Shown piece after piece: positions 17,503 to 27,303 of a DNA stretch of 64,000 nucleotides. The stretch lies in NCBI RefSeq assembly GCF_008727875.1, contig NZ_VTWS01000002.1:496001-560000 (forward strand), given 5' to 3'. The stretch is from Larkinella humicola. Its GTDB lineage: Bacteria; Bacteroidota; Bacteroidia; Cytophagales; Spirosomataceae. The first letter of the stretch is position 1. Every line of letters starts with the position of its first letter. The notes under the pieces are model-generated. The model had not been told where the DNA came from. It did not search any database and saw only the letters and a list, made by a program, of their open reading frames with translations. Made by a program: the position numbers and the translations under genes.

Positions 17503-18593
17503 AAATCAGCGATCGTTTTATGGCCTTGCAAACCCAGCATCGCCGTTCGAATCCGGTCTTTGGTGAAGCTTTTCAGGGATTGTCCCGACGATCCGGCTCC
17601 GATCAGGAAAAAATCGTCCTGCCGGTCGAAGTACCCCGCTCCCACCCGGATAACGGCTTTGACGATCATATTCCGAAGCAGATGCAGCCAGAAACGCGGC
17701 AGGAATTGTTCCGGTAATTCCCGGATGGTCTGATAACCCGTCAAAACGGCCTTGATGAAGTCGCCGGAATGAAAACAGGCCAGCAGTGCCAGGTCGTCCG
17801 TGGGGTCACCCGAAATGGTGTCGTCCCAGTCGATGACGGCTTTTAGTTGGTCCGGCGTTCCCAGCATGTTCCACAACGCCAGATCCTTATGAACCAGACA
17901 ACCGGTTTTCAACGCCAGCAAAGCGTCGTTTTCATCAACAAGATCCTGTACGTCAAGGCTTTCTTCGTTGGTCAGAAACTGGGCGTTCGTCAGAAAATTC
18001 AAGTGACGTACCCAATTCAGCCGGAAATAAGCGCGGTACGTTTCGTGTAAACCGATTAGCCGACCGGTTTTTCGAAGCAGCTCCGGATCAAAAGGGCCGA
18101 AATTTTCAGGTGAAATTTGCTGCCAGCGGGCCAGATTGACTCCAATTTCGTGCGCAATAGCGTGTTCGTTCAACGCCCCTTTTTTGTGTAACGCGTTCAA
18201 ATCCGGCGCATCGATAAACGCCAGAATCTGGTACGCAAAAGGCACCTTCGACCGGGACGCATCGACGGCAAAAACCGCTGGCGTCGGCACCCCGGTTTGG
18301 CGAACCTGATCCAGAACGGCAGCTTCCACGTCCATATACTCATCTTTTTCCGGCCCATTTTCCAGCCGCAGAAAATACGTTTCTCCGCGGTGCGTCGCCA
18401 GATACGTCAAATGATTGCCCTGACCGCCCGCTGGTTGCAGTGTAAAGGAAGAATCCCCAAAATGGGCCTGCAAAACCGTTCGTAAGGCATCTTCTACGTC
18501 CTGATCCGGTACGGAAGCCTGTGGCGTTATCAGACTGTAAAAAGCGGAAGGCCGGTCGCATTTCCAATAATAAATCTGTTGCCGATTCGCCAT
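17499..18593 (-). CDS. APH-fold phosphotransferase (putative small-molecule/sugar kinase)
   Basis: 364 residues of the aminoglycoside phosphotransferase/choline kinase fold. Seen: a glycine-rich loop region QPAGGQGNHLTYLA, the Brenner-type catalytic loop VHKDLALWNML and the metal motif VIDWDD. Related enzymes include N-acetylhexosamine 1-kinases as well as antibiotic kinases. The place in a glycan operon, one nt from a sialidase-fold gene and overlapping an aldolase gene, favours a sugar or sugar-acid substrate over a drug. That is inference; residue-level specificity is not readable. Confidence 0.85.
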   Translation of the reverse strand: MANRQQIYYWKCDRPSAFYSLITPQASVPDQDVEDALRTVLQAHFGDSSFTLQPAGGQGNHLTYLATHRGETYFLRLENGPEKDEYMDVEAAVLDQVRQTGVPTPAVFAVDASRSKVPFAYQILAFIDAPDLNALHKKGALNEHAIAHEIGVNLARWQQISPENFGPFDPELLRKTGRLIGLHETYRAYFRLNWVRHLNFLTNAQFLTNEESLDVQDLVDENDALLALKTGCLVHKDLALWNMLGTPDQLKAVIDWDDTISGDPTDDLALLACFHSGDFIKAVLTGYQTIRELPEQFLPRFWLHLLRNMIVKAVIRVGAGYFDRQDDFFLIGAGSSGQSLKSFTKDRIRTAMLGLQGHKTIADL

Positions 18594-18594
18594 C

Positions 18595-19836
18595 CTAGTT
18601 TTCGTTCTTAGCCTCTGCCCTGGCTTCCAGCGATTGGCTAATCACCTGTTTGGCTTTGGCGTTCGGCGTCACAAAACCGCCCTTCAGAACATCTTCTTCC
18701 GTAAACCGGGCCAGCAGAATTTCGCCACCCGTACTCCGTTTCCGGCCCCGGTCGTAGGAAATATACAGGGTGCCGTCGGGTGCCTGAACACCATCGGGAT
18801 ACGTTACCATTTTCCGTTCATCCAGCAGCAAACCGCCCTGCCAGGTCTGCCCGTCGTCGTCAGAAAGATACGCCGTCAGATGTGACCGGGCGATTTTGCC
18901 ATCCACTTTGGCGTGCTTGACCAGCAGCAAACGGCCCGACTGCAAACGGCGGATAAAATGCCGGGCGTTGGTGTTTTCAATCGCCGACTTCTGGGGTTCC
19001 GACCAGGTTTTCCCCTTGTCGTTGGAGTAGCTTTCCCAAAGTCCTTTGGCCGTGCGGGTGGTCAGCCAGAGTGTGCCGTCGCGCCGTTCGATGATGTGCG
19101 ATTCGTCGTAGTCGGGCTGCGGAAACCGTACCCCGCCCCGGCGTTCCCAAGTGCGACCTTGATTACTGGAAATGAATACGTTAGCCATCCGGAGCGAATC
19201 CAGTTCATGGTGCGCTTCCCGATACGGAGAAGCCGGGTCCATCGCAATGATTTTCTCCCGGTTCCAGAGTGAAATCACCAGCAGCCAGTCGCCGTTGGCC
19301 AGTACGGTGGGCTTGTTCAGGGAGCAGCCGTGCCAGATTCGTTGCGGTTTCGACCAGGTGGGTTTGTCGCTGTCCGGGTTATCGCAAATGGTGTACCAGT
19401 TACCGGCACGACCGTCGAAAAACGTCATCGACTGGTCGAAGAAAAGCCAGAGACGACCTCGCGGATCAGTCCACAAGGTTCCTACAATGGCCCGGCGGCT
19501 TTCGCCCAGCGACGCATCGTGCGGATCGATCACGGCACGCAGTTTCGACCAGGTTTTGCCGTTGTCGTCGCTGGTGGTCAGCGCAAAAAACGCTTCTTCG
19601 TTGTCGCCCCCGCCCACCCAACAGGCCCAAAGCCTTCCTTTGGGCGTTCGCTCGAGGCCGATGGTCATGTTGAAATCCAGCCGGTCCAGATCATATTCTG
19701 CCGACGGAACGGTATTGACAACCGGTGGCACCAGGGCCGGATCGACCGGTTTTTGAGCCTGCGCCTGAAGCGAAAAAGCAGCCATCGACAAGCCGATTAT
19801 CAGACAATAAAACTGTATTCTTAGCAGGTGATTCAT
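18595..19836 (-). CDS. Exported sialidase-fold (BNR/Asp-box) glycoside hydrolase B
   Basis: 413 residues from ATG 19836; an in-frame ATG at 19860 would overlap the upstream gene. Signal peptide LIIGLSMAAFSLQAQA. At least four Asp boxes (S/T-x-D-x-G-x-x-W type) are visible: TSDDNGKTW, SSNQGRTW, YSNDKGKTW and LSDDDGQTW, one per propeller blade. The fold is that of exo-sialidases, but the FRIP/YRIP arginine motif is not obvious. Substrate may be a sialic acid or another sugar. It sits 7 nt after the paralogous gene in a tight operon. Confidence 0.85.
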   Translation of the reverse strand: MNHLLRIQFYCLIIGLSMAAFSLQAQAQKPVDPALVPPVVNTVPSAEYDLDRLDFNMTIGLERTPKGRLWACWVGGGDNEEAFFALTTSDDNGKTWSKLRAVIDPHDASLGESRRAIVGTLWTDPRGRLWLFFDQSMTFFDGRAGNWYTICDNPDSDKPTWSKPQRIWHGCSLNKPTVLANGDWLLVISLWNREKIIAMDPASPYREAHHELDSLRMANVFISSNQGRTWERRGGVRFPQPDYDESHIIERRDGTLWLTTRTAKGLWESYSNDKGKTWSEPQKSAIENTNARHFIRRLQSGRLLLVKHAKVDGKIARSHLTAYLSDDDGQTWQGGLLLDERKMVTYPDGVQAPDGTLYISYDRGRKRSTGGEILLARFTEEDVLKGGFVTPNAKAKQVISQSLEARAEAKNEN

Positions 19837-19843
19837 ACCATCA

Positions 19844-21001
19844 TTACCTAAAATCCGCATACGGTATTTTCATGAAATAGTGCCTAATACCGTCTTCCAT
19901 CGCGAGATAGAGCACTTTTTGGGTGTCGTCGGCAAAGCCGTCGGGGTAGCAGATCATGGCGGGATTGTGTTCAATTTTCTCCATCGTAGCGGTATTCTCA
20001 ATGGTCGCCAGCCGGATTTTTTTCGACCAGGTTTTACAACCGTCTTTGGAAACCCAAAGCGACACTTCGCTTCGATCTTTGCATTGATTCCCGATCAGCA
20101 AAACGTCTTGCCCGACCTTCAGCAACGTAATTTTTGAATTTCCATTGGGAATGTCGCTCGGCGCAACTTTCGTCCAGGTACGACCAAAATCCCGGCTTTC
20201 GGTTCGGTACAGGACGCCGGTTCCGGAAGCCCGCATCAGCATTACCAGATGCCCGGGTGCCACTTCAACCGTGTTGGGTTCCCAGAGCATTCCCAGATCT
20301 TCGCGCTTGTGATAGCCGTGCATTTCGATGTTTTTCCAACCCGGCTTGCAGATTAACGCCGAAACGCAGAACGGCCATTTTTTATCTTCGATCAACTTCT
20401 GACGGCTAAATTTCTGGGTAAACCCGTCGGCCTGTTCCTGACAGAAAGCGGAGAAAAACCATTCGCCGTTGGACATAACAAAGCCGCGTCGCAGCGTAAA
20501 ACTGCTGGCAAAACCCGGCAGGCTCACCGGCTCCGTCCAGGTTTTGCCGGCGTCGGTACTGACGGTCGTGAAGGTTTTCAGGTTGTTATACCAGGTCGGC
20601 GCGTCGAACGTATTGACCGGCACAAACACGGCTTTATCGGACACAAACAGTTCCGGCGACCAAACCGCCCGGGTCGGATGGTTCAGAAACGGTTCCGGCG
20701 ACGACCAGGTTTTGCCTTCGTCGGTGCTGCGGGTGGAAACCACAAAATTGCCGTTGTCGGGTTCCCAAGGGCCACCCGTGTAGTGCAGACAGAGAAGCGA
20801 GCCGTCGGGCATCCGTCGCAAAACCGGCTCCCGCGACCAGCCGTCGCCATTTTTCTTAAAATCATTGATCAAAACCGGCGGATAGGCAAACACCAGGCCG
20901 TTGAGTTTCACCTCGCTTTTCTGAGCTTTCAGTTGAAAAACGGAGCCCAAAAGGAGCAACACGACCAGAAACCGTCGGATATGGGACGAACGTATTTTCA
21001 T
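19844..21001 (-). CDS. Exported sialidase-fold (BNR/Asp-box) glycoside hydrolase A
   Basis: 385 residues from ATG 21001, chosen because it gives the signal peptide RRFLVVLLLLGSVFQLKAQ. Asp boxes: RSTDEGKTW, VSTDAGKTW, ESRDFGRTW and a degenerate VSKDGCKTW. SREPVLRRMPDGSLL and WEPNTVEVAPGHLVMLMR match the BNR_2 (sialidase-like) family, where the Arg in the last block contacts the carboxylate. It is a paralogue of the next gene, with low but clear structural similarity. It starts 28 nt after the SusD stop. Confidence 0.85.
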   Translation of the reverse strand: MKIRSSHIRRFLVVLLLLGSVFQLKAQKSEVKLNGLVFAYPPVLINDFKKNGDGWSREPVLRRMPDGSLLCLHYTGGPWEPDNGNFVVSTRSTDEGKTWSSPEPFLNHPTRAVWSPELFVSDKAVFVPVNTFDAPTWYNNLKTFTTVSTDAGKTWTEPVSLPGFASSFTLRRGFVMSNGEWFFSAFCQEQADGFTQKFSRQKLIEDKKWPFCVSALICKPGWKNIEMHGYHKREDLGMLWEPNTVEVAPGHLVMLMRASGTGVLYRTESRDFGRTWTKVAPSDIPNGNSKITLLKVGQDVLLIGNQCKDRSEVSLWVSKDGCKTWSKKIRLATIENTATMEKIEHNPAMICYPDGFADDTQKVLYLAMEDGIRHYFMKIPYADFR

Positions 21002-21029
21002 CGAATTAAAGAACAAACAGGTTAGAAGG

Positions 21030-22484
21030 TTAATAGCCCGGATTTTGGGTTAACGCAGGATTCAGGTCGATTTCCCGTAGTGGAATTGGCAGGAGTAGCT
21101 CATTTTCCGTCATTTTGAAACTGATACCCTTACTGGCAAAATGTGCATTCATGACCTCGATGGCGCGGCCCGTACGCACCAGATCAAACCAGCGTTGCCC
21201 TTCAAACAGGAACTCCACTTTCCGTTCTTTCTCCAGCGCCAGCCGAACCGCCGGTTTATCCAGTCCGGTCAGATCTGCCAAACCGGCGCGTTTGCGCACC
21301 TGGTTGATGTAAGGCAGCGCGTCAGCGGTTTTGTCCTGCTCGTTGAGGGCTTCGGCGTACATCAGCAGCACGTCGGAAAACCGCGAAACCGGGTAGGTAA
21401 CATTGCCATCGGACACGTTGATTGCGCTGAAATCCACAAACTTTAACCCATACCGGCTATACACTTTCGTGCCCCCCAGCAAGGTGATCGTATCATGAAC
21501 AGAGGCCGCTTTTCGCCGATCCGCTTTTTCAAATGCGTTAAAGGAATTCAACGTCGGCACCATTCGCCCACCGCCACTTTGGTTATTGGGAAACAGCAGC
21601 ATATTGGACAGAGCTGGCGTAAACTGCACCGAATATAAATTGCCCAGATTGGACCCGGAGACAAACTTGATTTCAAAAATAGACTCAACTAAATTATTGT
21701 TTCCCTTGACCACCAGCGATTTATAATCGGGCACTAAGGCATACTGCTTTTCGTCGATAACTTCTTTCAGTTTCGCAGCCGCCAACGCATAGTCTTTTTT
21801 GGTCAGGTACACTTTTCCCAGCAGCGTTTTGACGGTTCCTCTGGAAACCCGGCCTTTATCGGCATTCAAGCTCGCGGGCATCAGCGACTCGGCACTGATC
21901 AGGTCATCAAGGATGGTTTTGTAGACTTCCTCCTGCGGTTTTAGCGATAAATCAGTGGCCGCAATATTGCCGGGACTTCGGAACTCCACGTCGGCAACCG
22001 GCACCCGGCCGAACAACTGCACCAAATAAAAGTAACTCCAGGCCCGGAAAAACCGGGTTTCTCCGATAATCCGATCCCTTGTCACCGGGTCGAACGAAGC
22101 GCCTTTGATGCGGTTTAAAATGGTATTACAGCGGGCAATGGTGTACAAACCCACGTTCCAGGTCGCCAGCACCGTGGCGTTGGCGGCCGTAACGCTGTTG
22201 TCGTCGAACTCCACTTCGGCGGCCGTTGGCGCCAGCCACTGGAGTTCGGCATTGTCCGTTGCCAGTTCGTTGATATAATGCAGATTACCGGTATGAAATC
22301 CTTTGAATGAGCTGTAAACCCCCAAAAGAGAACTTTCAAAATCGGCCGCTGTGCGGTAGAAACTCTCGTCGTTAATCTGGTTCTGGGGTTGCAATTCCAG
22401 AAATTCTTTACACGACGTACTTGAAATCATGACCAGAAAAACGGCCAGTATCGTGCTTAGTTTATATAGCATTTTCGGTTTCAT
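21030..22484 (-). CDS. SusD/RagB-family outer-membrane lipoprotein
   Basis: 484 residues with lipoprotein signal ending VMISSTSC (Cys25). SusD marks: ETRFFRAWSYFYLVQLFGR, PYINQVRKRAGLADL, LFEGQRWFDLVRTGRA and the C-terminal QNPGY. It partners the SusC encoded 39 nt upstream and presents glycan pieces to it. Sialidase-fold hydrolases follow in the same operon, so the ligand is likely a product or substrate of those enzymes. Confidence 0.95.
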   Translation of the reverse strand: MKPKMLYKLSTILAVFLVMISSTSCKEFLELQPQNQINDESFYRTAADFESSLLGVYSSFKGFHTGNLHYINELATDNAELQWLAPTAAEVEFDDNSVTAANATVLATWNVGLYTIARCNTILNRIKGASFDPVTRDRIIGETRFFRAWSYFYLVQLFGRVPVADVEFRSPGNIAATDLSLKPQEEVYKTILDDLISAESLMPASLNADKGRVSRGTVKTLLGKVYLTKKDYALAAAKLKEVIDEKQYALVPDYKSLVVKGNNNLVESIFEIKFVSGSNLGNLYSVQFTPALSNMLLFPNNQSGGGRMVPTLNSFNAFEKADRRKAASVHDTITLLGGTKVYSRYGLKFVDFSAINVSDGNVTYPVSRFSDVLLMYAEALNEQDKTADALPYINQVRKRAGLADLTGLDKPAVRLALEKERKVEFLFEGQRWFDLVRTGRAIEVMNAHFASKGISFKMTENELLLPIPLREIDLNPALTQNPGY

Positions 22485-22523
22485 AATCGTATTCGATAAT
22501 GTTTTTTAAAAAACCCGGTAGCA

Positions 22524-25500
22524 TTATTTAAAAGCGACCCGTAACCCCAATGTGGCAATGCGCGGAACCGGATAGGAATAAAAATCGATGCCGGATTTGG
22601 CGATGTTATCTCCACCGATGCTGGCTTCCGGGTCAAAACTGGGGTACTTTGTGAAGGTGTAAGCATTGGTCACATCCGCAAAAAGGGTAAACGTCTGAAG
22701 GCCAAGCCGACCGGCGAGCGCGGTTGGGAATGAATACGAAAGATTGATGTTCCGGATGCGCACGTACGAGCCGTCGAACAAATACCGCGACGACATGCTG
22801 TTTCCCCGGGCATAATCGTTCCGGATTGCTCGCGGAAGCAGGCCGTCCCCGGGATCTTCGGCCGATTTCCAGCGACGTTCGGCCAGGGCAAGCTGGTTCT
22901 GCACGCCCGCAACGTTCAACTGGGTTTCACCCGCCTGAAGATAAACCAGGTTCCCTTCCGTACCGATCACACTGACATTCAGGGAGATATTCCGGAACGT
23001 GAATTTGTTATTGAAACCCCAGGTATATTTTGGCCACGGATTTCCGACGATTTTCTTGTCCGCATCCGTAATCCGTCCATCCTTATTGACATCTTCAAAC
23101 CGCAGGTCGCCCGGTTGGGTGGCCGGATGCACCAGCGGGCTGGCTTTGATCTCTTCCTGCGTCCTGAAAACGCCCAGCGCATTGAGCATGAAGAAGCTGG
23201 AAATGGGCGAACCGACCTGACTGACCTGATACGGCGAGTTGACAATCCGGGAGCTGGACGTGCTGAGTGCCAGTACCTTGTTCCGGTTGGTGCTCAGGTT
23301 CAGATTGGTGGTCCAGGAAAAATCTTTCCCCCGGATGTTTTCCGAACTCACCGTCAATTCCAGCCCTTTGTTCTCCACTTCGCCGATGTTCTGAATGGAC
23401 GAGTCGAAGCCGGAAGCCGCCGGTAGCAAGGTGTTCAACAACAGCCCTTTTTTGACGTTTCGGTAGGCATCGACGGTGAACGACAGGCGGTTTTTGAACA
23501 GGGAAATATCGAGTCCGATGTCGGCCTGAAGCGACTTTTCCCAAGTAAGGTCGTCGTTGGCCAGGCTTTGGGGCGTAATGCCCAGCACAATACCGCTGGT
23601 GGTGACGTAACGCGACGTTCCGAGGAGTCCGATGTGGGCGTAGTTGCCGATCAGGTTATTCCCGGATGTTCCATAACTGGCTCTGATTTTCAGGTCATTG
23701 ACAAACGTAAGGCCCGCCATAAACGGCTCATCGGACAGGCGATAGCCCAGCGAAAAGGATGGAAAGGTTCCCCATTTGTGATTCGCTCCAAACCGCGAAC
23801 TGCCATCCCGACGCACCGTTGCCGTCAGCAAATACCGCCCATTGAAGGTGTAGTTGACCCGGGCCAGCATCGACAGCATCGACCATTCGGAGACGAAATT
23901 CGTCCCCGCATTGACGTTCCCGCCCGACAGAAACGGAATGTAATCGGTCGGAAAATCGGACGCGCCAGCCTGCAGAATGTCGTCCGAATTCTTCTGAACC
24001 GTAAACCCGACCACGCTGTTGAAATTGTGCTTTTCACCCAGCATCCGCTGAAAACTGAGCGTGTTTTCGTTCAGCCAGTTCAGACTTTTGCTGACATACG
24101 CACCAGCCGTGGGCGGCCCGGTCAGGTTGAAACCGTCGCCAATCCGCGATGACTTCCAGATGCGGTTATTGTTGGTGGTGTAGTTGACGCCCACCGACGA
24201 TTTGAGCCGCAACCCGCTCATCAATTCATACTCCAGATAGTTGTTAGTGAAGATGTTAGCTGCATTGCGTTTATCGGTAAATTCGCGCACAATCACCAGC
24301 GGATTCTCGACCGGAACGCCCATCGGATCAACCAGTTCGGAATACGGATTGCCGTTCTGATCGTAAACCGGGGCCAGTGGCGAGCTGGACAAGGTGGCCG
24401 CCAGCAACCCGCGCTGCCCGACGGTTCCTTCGGCGCGGGCAAAATTGCCGTAAGAATATGATCCGGCAAAGGAAGCGCCCAGTTTCAGGCGTTTGGTCAA
24501 TTGTGCGTCGATGTTGGTGCGGAGGGTGAATTTCTTCAGATTGGAGCCGATGATGATCCCTTCCTGATCGAAATAACCGCCCGAAACGTAATAATTGATG
24601 TCGTTGGTGCCACCGCTGGCCGAGAGCTGGTAATTCTGGACCGTCGCCGGCCGGAAAATCACATCCTGCCAGTCGGTTCCTTCGGTGGGCAGCAACTGCG
24701 GGTTCCGGTAGTCCGGTCGCACCCACTGGGGCTGACCGCGCACGCTGTTGGGATCGGAGGCTTTCCCGCCCAGATACACCCAGGCGTTGTCGCGACCCTC
24801 GGCCACCATCTGCGCAAACTGCTGCGGATTGAGCATATCCAGTTTCTTCGCCAAGGTCTGAACGCCCACCGACGACTCCAGGTTGATGCTCGTTTTGCCC
24901 TGTTTGCCGCGCTTGGTCGTGATAATCACTACGCCATTGGCACCGCGTGAACCATAAATCGCCGTGGCCGATGCGTCTTTCAAAATCTCAACCGACTCGA
25001 TATCAGACGGATTAATGGTACTCAGCGGATTAATTTTCGTCGTCGACGCATTCGTGGCCATGCCGCTGGCCGAGTAGGAATTTCCGGTGAAGCTGCTCAA
25101 ATCCGACCCTCCGCCCATCGAACCGATGGCGTATCCGTCGATGACATACAAAGGCTGATTGCCGCCCGTGATGGAACTGATGCCCCGAATGACGACGTTG
25201 ACGTTGCCGCCCGGCGCACCCGTGGTCTGGGTAATCTGCGCCCCGGCCACCTTACCCTGCATCATCTGATCGAAACTGGCGGCCGGGACGGGCAACAGGT
25301 CTTTTCCGCTCAGGTTGACAATCGAACCCGTCAAATCCTTCTTTTTCTGCGTCCCGTAGCCCACCACCACGACCTCATTCAAGGTTTTCTGGTCGGGTGC
25401 CAATTGCACATCGATGGTGTTCCGGTTGCCAATCGTCACTTCCTGATTCAGGTACCCGACGAACGAAAAGACCAGCACCAGCGCCGAGGTGCCGGCATCG

Positions 25501-26126
25501 TCGGGCACGTTGAGCCGAAATTCACCGTTTCCGTCGGTCGTGGTTCCCCGCGTGGTTTTCTTCACCACCACACTAACCCCCGGCAGACGTTCCCCGGTTT
25601 CGCTTTTCACACTCCCCGTCAGGACCCGGTCCGCAACGGGCGCTTTCGCCGGGGCCGTCAGGGGAAGTTCGGCGGTGGCGGTTCCCCTTTCCGTGGCGCC
25701 ATTCGACGGTGTTGGCAGGGAGAGCGCAGAATCCGGAAGCCGGGTCTCGGCATCGGCCACTTTCCGCGCCTTTTTGTCGCCAATGACCAGGTACGAACTG
25801 CTGTTTACTTTTTTGTACCGCAAACCCAGCGGCCGCAACACATTGCCGAGATTTTTTTCGAGCGTCGCTTTCGGATTGATGGCTTCCGACGTAACCGTAA
25901 ACCCTTCTACGGCACGCAGTTCGAACATGATATCGACCCCGTAGGTGTTCTTCAGATCGTTCAGTACGTCTTTGAGTTGCCGAACCGTTCCCCGCGGGAT
26001 TTCAACCGGTTTTTGCCGCATCGGACTGGCCAGCGCCAGGGACTGCGACCAGCCCGGCCGGAGCCCAAAAAGCAATAAGATGAACAGAAGCCCCGCTTGT
26101 GGAGCCCTTCGTAAAGGATTTACCAT
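22524..26126 (-). CDS. SusC/RagA-family TonB-dependent receptor with STN domain
   Basis: 1200 residues. Signal peptide (1-28), STN domain about 45-115 (VRQLKDVLNDLKNTYGVDIM), an unusually long Pro/Ala/Thr linker of about 45 residues, a carboxypeptidase-regulatory-like domain about 165-235, then VVVGYGTQKKKDLTGS and the plug (YVIDGYAIGSMG, ILKDASATAIYGSRGANGV). The barrel ends ATLGLRVAFK. The STN domain and the FecR gene 27 nt upstream indicate outer-membrane signalling to the sigma factor. It imports glycan pieces using TonB energy. Confidence 0.96.
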   Translation of the reverse strand: MVNPLRRAPQAGLLFILLLFGLRPGWSQSLALASPMRQKPVEIPRGTVRQLKDVLNDLKNTYGVDIMFELRAVEGFTVTSEAINPKATLEKNLGNVLRPLGLRYKKVNSSSYLVIGDKKARKVADAETRLPDSALSLPTPSNGATERGTATAELPLTAPAKAPVADRVLTGSVKSETGERLPGVSVVVKKTTRGTTTDGNGEFRLNVPDDAGTSALVLVFSFVGYLNQEVTIGNRNTIDVQLAPDQKTLNEVVVVGYGTQKKKDLTGSIVNLSGKDLLPVPAASFDQMMQGKVAGAQITQTTGAPGGNVNVVIRGISSITGGNQPLYVIDGYAIGSMGGGSDLSSFTGNSYSASGMATNASTTKINPLSTINPSDIESVEILKDASATAIYGSRGANGVVIITTKRGKQGKTSINLESSVGVQTLAKKLDMLNPQQFAQMVAEGRDNAWVYLGGKASDPNSVRGQPQWVRPDYRNPQLLPTEGTDWQDVIFRPATVQNYQLSASGGTNDINYYVSGGYFDQEGIIIGSNLKKFTLRTNIDAQLTKRLKLGASFAGSYSYGNFARAEGTVGQRGLLAATLSSSPLAPVYDQNGNPYSELVDPMGVPVENPLVIVREFTDKRNAANIFTNNYLEYELMSGLRLKSSVGVNYTTNNNRIWKSSRIGDGFNLTGPPTAGAYVSKSLNWLNENTLSFQRMLGEKHNFNSVVGFTVQKNSDDILQAGASDFPTDYIPFLSGGNVNAGTNFVSEWSMLSMLARVNYTFNGRYLLTATVRRDGSSRFGANHKWGTFPSFSLGYRLSDEPFMAGLTFVNDLKIRASYGTSGNNLIGNYAHIGLLGTSRYVTTSGIVLGITPQSLANDDLTWEKSLQADIGLDISLFKNRLSFTVDAYRNVKKGLLLNTLLPAASGFDSSIQNIGEVENKGLELTVSSENIRGKDFSWTTNLNLSTNRNKVLALSTSSSRIVNSPYQVSQVGSPISSFFMLNALGVFRTQEEIKASPLVHPATQPGDLRFEDVNKDGRITDADKKIVGNPWPKYTWGFNNKFTFRNISLNVSVIGTEGNLVYLQAGETQLNVAGVQNQLALAERRWKSAEDPGDGLLPRAIRNDYARGNSMSSRYLFDGSYVRIRNINLSYSFPTALAGRLGLQTFTLFADVTNAYTFTKYPSFDPEASIGGDNIAKSGIDFYSYPVPRIATLGLRVAFK

Positions 26127-26153
26127 AGAAAGTAAGGGTTTAGAAAGTCTGGT

Positions 26154-27158
26154 TTAGTTGTCCATTAACTGGACATGATTGCCCTGCCGGACCACATTAA
26201 TATCCAGCAATTCCGAGATGGATTGCAACAATTGATCGACATTGTCGGCCCGAAATGACCCCATCAGCACCCGTCCGGCCAGTTTCTGGTCTTTGATATC
26301 GACCTGTAAACCGTAGTTTTCTTCCAGCAGATAGGCCACTTCCTGCAAAGGCGTTTCCTCAAAAACGAACCGCTTTTCGCCCCAGGCCGGATGCAGTTGG
26401 GTTTGTTTCATCGTTTTCAGGGCAATGTGGTTCTGCGGGTCGAGCGTTACCAGTTCGCCGGGTTTCATCAGCACCTGCTTTACGGTTTGCCCGGTTTGCA
26501 CCTGCACCTGAACTTTCCCTTTGTTCAAGGTTACTTTGGCTCCGCGTTTTCGGGCAAAAACGCTGAATTCCGTTCCCAGCACCACCACTTCGAAATTCTT
26601 GACGGTTTTGACGACAAACGTCTGATCGTCGGCGGTGTGGGTCACCGAAAAATTGGCTTCGCCGGTGAGCAGCACTTCCCGGATGCGCGTCCCAAATCCC
26701 CAGCGGGGTACGCGCAAGGTCGAATTCGCATTCAGGAGCACGGCACTTCCGTCGGCCAGTTGCAGCGAACGGGTTTCGCCAAATCCCGTTTCGTAAGTTT
26801 GATACCGGATTGAATTGCGGAACAAAAAAGCACCGACGCTGACCAGCAGCAGAAAGGAAGCCGCCACCAGCCAGGGCCTGATCGACCAGCGGTTTTGCAC
26901 GGGCACAACCACTGTTTCGGCGGTATCGACGGCGTCGGTTTGCGGATTGTCTTTCAAAAAAGCCGTGTAACGCTGAAGCGCGCCGTCGGTTTGGGTCAAA
27001 TACTGCGGATGCAAATTTTCCCACTCTTCCAGCCATTCGTAGTAGCGCTCTTCGTTTGCTTTTTCCTGAAGCCACTGCGCAATCAACTCCCGCTGCAGCG
27101 GAGACGTCTTCCGGGCGAAGTGGTTAAATAGCAAACTTTTGTTGACTTCCGATTCCAT
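26154..27158 (-). CDS. FecR-family anti-sigma factor
   Basis: 334 residues. Cytoplasmic sigma-binding part 1-95 (FARKTSPLQRELIAQWLQ), one membrane helix near 99-115 (WLVAASFLLLVSVGAFLF), periplasmic FecR domain (LADGSAVLLNANSTLRVPRW, REVLLTGEANFSVTHT), and a C-terminal DUF4974 domain (FEETPLQEVAYLLEENYGL). It is the first gene of the run FecR-SusC-SusD-hydrolases-kinase-aldolase. A 34-nt element shared with the sigma gene lies 25 nt upstream of its start. Confidence 0.95.
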   Translation of the reverse strand: MESEVNKSLLFNHFARKTSPLQRELIAQWLQEKANEERYYEWLEEWENLHPQYLTQTDGALQRYTAFLKDNPQTDAVDTAETVVVPVQNRWSIRPWLVAASFLLLVSVGAFLFRNSIRYQTYETGFGETRSLQLADGSAVLLNANSTLRVPRWGFGTRIREVLLTGEANFSVTHTADDQTFVVKTVKNFEVVVLGTEFSVFARKRGAKVTLNKGKVQVQVQTGQTVKQVLMKPGELVTLDPQNHIALKTMKQTQLHPAWGEKRFVFEETPLQEVAYLLEENYGLQVDIKDQKLAGRVLMGSFRADNVDQLLQSISELLDINVVRQGNHVQLMDN

Positions 27159-27183
27159 TTCCTGCTACCTGCTGTTTATTCAT

Positions 27184-27217
27184 AAGACAACTTTTCGGCA
27201 AAAGCACCTTAGTGGTT
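27184..27217 (-). promoter_or_regulatory. Candidate ECF-sigma promoter element A (before FecR)
   Basis: Read on the minus strand, ACTAAGGTG is followed after 12 nt by the end block GTTGTCTT, with TTTT and AAAA in between. It matches element B at 28031-28065 without gaps over 30 nt, with 25 identities. It lies 25 nt before the FecR start. Equal spacing of two conserved blocks suggests a -35/-10 pair read by the neighbouring ECF sigma factor. The sigma assignment is inference. Confidence 0.55.
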
Positions 27218-27227
27218 CTAGGAATCT

Positions 27228-27303
27228 GCCCCTAAATCCCCTAAAAAGGACTTTTCAAATCCGGATTAGCCGCGTCCAAGTCCCCTTCAGGGGATTTAGG
27301 GGC
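27228..27303. repeat. Inverted repeat overlapping the sigma gene stop
   Basis: Perfect 15-bp outer arms (27228-27242 and 27289-27303; core CCCCTAAATCCCCT) continue into an imperfect inner stem. The right arm contains the sigma stop codon. It is a diverged relative of the 28-bp pair at 11834-11911, sharing the same outer 15 bp. Confidence 0.75.
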
